Assembly: GCF_014873945.1 (NCBI RefSeq)
Contig: NZ_JADBEC010000002.1
Location: 744,001 to 808,000, forward strand
DNA from: Rhizobium viscosum
GTDB lineage: Bacteria; Pseudomonadota; Alphaproteobacteria; Rhizobiales; Rhizobiaceae
DNA length: 64,000 bases
Direction: 5' to 3'
In this document: positions 61,627 through 64,000 of the stretch, piece after piece
Layout: every line of letters begins with the position of its first letter
How positions within the stretch are numbered: the first letter of the stretch is position 1
Program-made: the position numbers and the translations under genes
Notes under the pieces: model-generated
The model's input: only the letters and a program-made list of their open reading frames with translations
Database searches by the model: none
Told to the model about the DNA's origin: nothing

Positions 61627-61933
61627 TCATATGTCATCGGCCAGCTTTGGTCAATCGGCGTCGGAATATTGAGACAGCAGCAGCGCCAGACCAGCCGAGA
61701 TCGCACCGAAGGTGTCTGCGTTAATTCGGCCGCAGGCGGCATAGGCTGCGCCGCCGATGCCAGCGCCGACCGCGCGATCGGCAGCGCGGCATCGTGTTGA
61801 GCAGCAGCGTTTGCGGCGGTGTGCCGGCCGCGAGCTTTTCCGCATCGCGGCCATTGAGCACGATTTCGGCACGCGCCGCGGCCAGGCCCTGAGCCAGGCT
61901 AAACCGATGCCTTGGCTGGATCTGGTGATCCGA
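61627..61933 (-). pseudogene. Decayed SDR (gluconate 5-dehydrogenase-like) remnant
   Basis: On the minus strand, starting at about 61930, one frame reads ITRSSQGIGLA and a shifted frame continues GLAAARAEIVLNGRDAEKLAA. Together they match the N-terminal nucleotide-binding region of SDR enzymes of the gluconate 5-dehydrogenase type (TGSSQGIGLA...NGRD). The motif glycine is Arg, the frame is broken and the remainder of the enzyme is missing. It starts right after the flavin oxidoreductase stop and ends before the TetR promoter, so a deletion join is likely. Confidence 0.6.
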
Positions 61934-63328
61934 TTATCGCAGCGGGGGAATTCCAGCAAAAAGCGGGCCGAGTCCCTCCGCTATTGTCAGGTGCACGATC
62001 ACCGCTTCACGAAGCTCAGTGTATGGCAGTCCGGCCATCATTGCCGTTTGAACCACAGCCATGACCTCTCCAGCCTCGGAGCCGATCATCGTAAAGCCCA
62101 GAATGCGATCGTCGTTCGCGCTTACTACGGCTTTCATAAAGCCTTGGGTCTCCTCGGTCGCTTCGGTGCGCAGCACATTGCCCATCGGCAGTGTCGCGAC
62201 ACGATAGGCAATGCCCAGGCGCTGGGCTTCGCCTTCGCTCATGCCAACGCGGGCGAGCGGAGGATCCGTAAACATGACATATGGAATCTGGCGAGCGTCG
62301 GTGCGACGATTGCCTCCCGCCATGTTGTCACGAACGATCCGGAAATCGTCGACTGATACATGCGTAAACTGCGGACTGCCGGCGCACTCGCCGATCGCCC
62401 AAACGCCGCCTTCCGTGGTCTCCAAACGTTCATTGACGCGAATGAACCCGCGATCATCCAGTTCGACACCGGTCTTCTCAAGTCCGATGTCCGCTGTGTT
62501 TGGAACCCGGCCAGCCGCCACCAGCAAGTCGCTGCCCTCAACGGTCCGGTTTCCGGCATCGGTATGAATTTCGACGACAACAGCATCCCCTGACAAGCCC
62601 CGCACCTGTGTCGGCCTGGCGCCCAGAACGACTTCGATACCCTCTGAGACAAGTATGCGCTGCATCTCCTCGGCGACATCGGCATCCTCTCGGCCCATCA
62701 ACCGTTGCGAGGGTTCGATAATGGTTACGCGGCTACCGAAGCGGCGATACGCCTGCGCCATTTCAATACCCACATAGCCGCCTCCGAGCACGATCAGATG
62801 AGACGGAAGATAATCGAGCTCCAGAGCCTCGATATGGGTCATTGCGCGTGCTGCCGGCAGGCCGGGGATATCCGGTATCGCAGCATGGCTGCCGACATTC
62901 ACCACTACCTGATTGCCAGAAAGCCTGCGCTGGCCGCCATCATTCAAGCTGACTTCGATGGTCTTCGGCCCGATAAACCTTCCCTCCCCCATGATGAGTT
63001 CGGCACCGCTCGCCTTATAGGCACCAAGGTGAAACGCAATCTCCCGATCGACCATCGCTTGCTTGCGCCGCCGAACGGCCGCCATATCGACACTCACCGG
63101 TCCGGTCGCAGTCCCAAATTCGGCCGCGTGCTGAACCAGATGAGCGATCCGTGCACTCCAGATCTCGTTTTTGCTCGGCAGACAGGCGACCGCAGGGCAG
63201 GAGCCGCCAACCCATCTTCGCTCGACGACCGCGACTTTCTGGCCGGAACGAGCCAAGTGCCAAGCGAGCAATTTACCGCCCTGGCCGCTGCCAAGGATCA
63301 AGGTGTCGAAGTTCTCAATATCAGGCAT
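61934..63328 (-). CDS. FAD-dependent pyridine nucleotide-disulfide oxidoreductase
   Basis: A 464-residue flavoprotein of the MerA/dihydrolipoamide dehydrogenase family. FAD motif LILGSGQGGKLLA is at the N-terminus, the redox disulfide is CPAVAC at about residues 44-49, the NAD(P) motif VLGGGYVGIEMA lies near 180 and the second FAD segment GVWAIGECAG near 310. The C-terminal His of the usual HPT motif is seen as VHLT. No heavy-metal-binding domain precedes it, so mercury reduction is doubtful; it may reduce a quinone, thiol or other disulfide. It is divergent from an AraC-type gene that may regulate it. Confidence 0.87.
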   Translation of the reverse strand: MPDIENFDTLILGSGQGGKLLAWHLARSGQKVAVVERRWVGGSCPAVACLPSKNEIWSARIAHLVQHAAEFGTATGPVSVDMAAVRRRKQAMVDREIAFHLGAYKASGAELIMGEGRFIGPKTIEVSLNDGGQRRLSGNQVVVNVGSHAAIPDIPGLPAARAMTHIEALELDYLPSHLIVLGGGYVGIEMAQAYRRFGSRVTIIEPSQRLMGREDADVAEEMQRILVSEGIEVVLGARPTQVRGLSGDAVVVEIHTDAGNRTVEGSDLLVAAGRVPNTADIGLEKTGVELDDRGFIRVNERLETTEGGVWAIGECAGSPQFTHVSVDDFRIVRDNMAGGNRRTDARQIPYVMFTDPPLARVGMSEGEAQRLGIAYRVATLPMGNVLRTEATEETQGFMKAVVSANDDRILGFTMIGSEAGEVMAVVQTAMMAGLPYTELREAVIVHLTIAEGLGPLFAGIPPLR

Positions 63329-63480
63329 GGGACTCTCCGTGAGCTGGCAGCAGCCGGGCGCTTTGAATGCGATCTGCTTCTGCTATGACGATAAGAGCAG
63401 GCTACAACGGCAGCGTGATTTGATTAATGCCGGTTTTGCTCATATTCATGCTCAATCAACTCATCTTGGAGAGATCGACA

Positions 63481-64000
63481 TGTCACAACACATCGATTGG
63501 CTTAGTCGTCTGCTCGAAATGATGCCGGTCACTGGCAAGCTGGAGCTTCATTGCCTCTACGGTGCGCCTTGGCGGGTTGCATATGAGCAGGGCGCCGCCC
63601 AAGACATTGTTTATCACGTGATATTGGGTGGCGAGGCATGGCTGAATGATGACGACGGCAACAGAGAACAGCGTCTCACGCCTGGCGACATCCTTCTGGT
63701 CCCCGCCGGAGCACCGCACGTTCTAACCGATGGCAGCGGCGCCGAGCCGGCGAAGGCGACGCAACGACAAGGGCTGAACGTCGTGATCAGCGAGAACTCC
63801 GGTCAGGGCGAACGACTGGACATGCTTTGCGGCCGCTTCGTGCTTGCCCCTCCTCACGACCGTCTGCTGGGAACTTATCTGCGTTCACGGATGATCGTAC
63901 GAGGAACATCAAAATCAGCGATATCGCCACAATCCGTGACGCGCCAACAGATGGAGGCCCTTGTTGCCCTCATGCGGGCTGAGGCAAACGTCGAGGGGAT
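63481..64000 (+). CDS. AraC family regulator, cupin domain (partial)
   Basis: The frame starts at the ATG at 63481, with GGAGA upstream, and stays open to the right edge; about 173 residues are visible. They form a cupin-type sensing domain (MPVTGKLELHCLYGAPWRV, QRLTPGDILLVPAGAPHVL, RLDMLCGRFVL) as in cupin-containing AraC regulators; the DNA-binding part would follow outside the window. It is divergent from the flavin oxidoreductase gene. The 152-bp region between contains a TGCTCA direct repeat near 63438-63455 that could be its binding site. Confidence 0.8.

Overview
The window looks like accessory DNA from an alphaproteobacterium of the Rhizobiaceae (Rhizobium/Agrobacterium type). It is GC-rich, dense in ABC transporters, GABA and polyamine catabolism, AraC/GntR/TetR regulators, a DUF982 protein and very large winged-helix ATPase regulators. 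No rRNA, tRNA, replication gene, insertion sequence or CRISPR array was seen, so chromosome and megaplasmid cannot be told apart. All assignments come from reading the sequence; no database search was run.

Layout: (1) 1-3976, a sugar ABC importer (binding protein and two permeases) divergent from a family-28 pectinase-like hydrolase, with two copies of one inverted repeat between them. (2) 4309-18791, MFS efflux genes, a GlcG-like/SDR/aldehyde dehydrogenase operon, two divergent winged-helix ATPase regulators (one short), an alpha/beta hydrolase, a DJ-1/PfpI protein, a monooxygenase, and an MFS/AraC pair. (3) 18886-22172, an acetyltransferase, then four overlapping lipid genes (PlsC, CdsA, a membrane protein, an unusual CDP-alcohol transferase). 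(4) 22573-24767, a chemoreceptor and a decayed CusF-like fragment. (5) 24768-37225, a transport and catabolic locus for a guanidino or polyamine compound leading through GABA to succinate, with a GntR regulator. (6) 38614-46407, the most unusual part: a SARP-like regulator, a PAP2/haloperoxidase-like protein with an Asn-Lys repeat, a cytoplasmic subtilase, a protein resembling aKG-HExxH peptide hydroxylases, an E1/ThiF-like protein, small ORFs and a DUF982 protein. I read it as a possible ribosomal-peptide tailoring locus. (7) 46431-49445, an AraC regulator, a secreted lactonase-like metallohydrolase and a lipoprotein. (8) 50118-56797, a partner-switching module: GGDEF/EAL protein, two kinase-like/STAS-like pairs, a STAS-methyltransferase fusion and a membrane PP2C phosphatase. 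(9) 56845-64000, an aldehyde dehydrogenase/acetolactate synthase pair, a TetR-DMT exporter pair with a perfect operator, a decayed SDR remnant, a flavin disulfide oxidoreductase and a partial AraC regulator.

Functional logic: region 5 is a coherent pathway (import, ureohydrolase, aminotransferases, semialdehyde dehydrogenase). Region 8 couples an extracellular sensor domain to phosphatase control of STAS proteins and probably to cyclic-di-GMP. Region 6 combines peptide-modifying and peptide-cleaving enzyme types with short ORFs, but its substrate and product are unknown.
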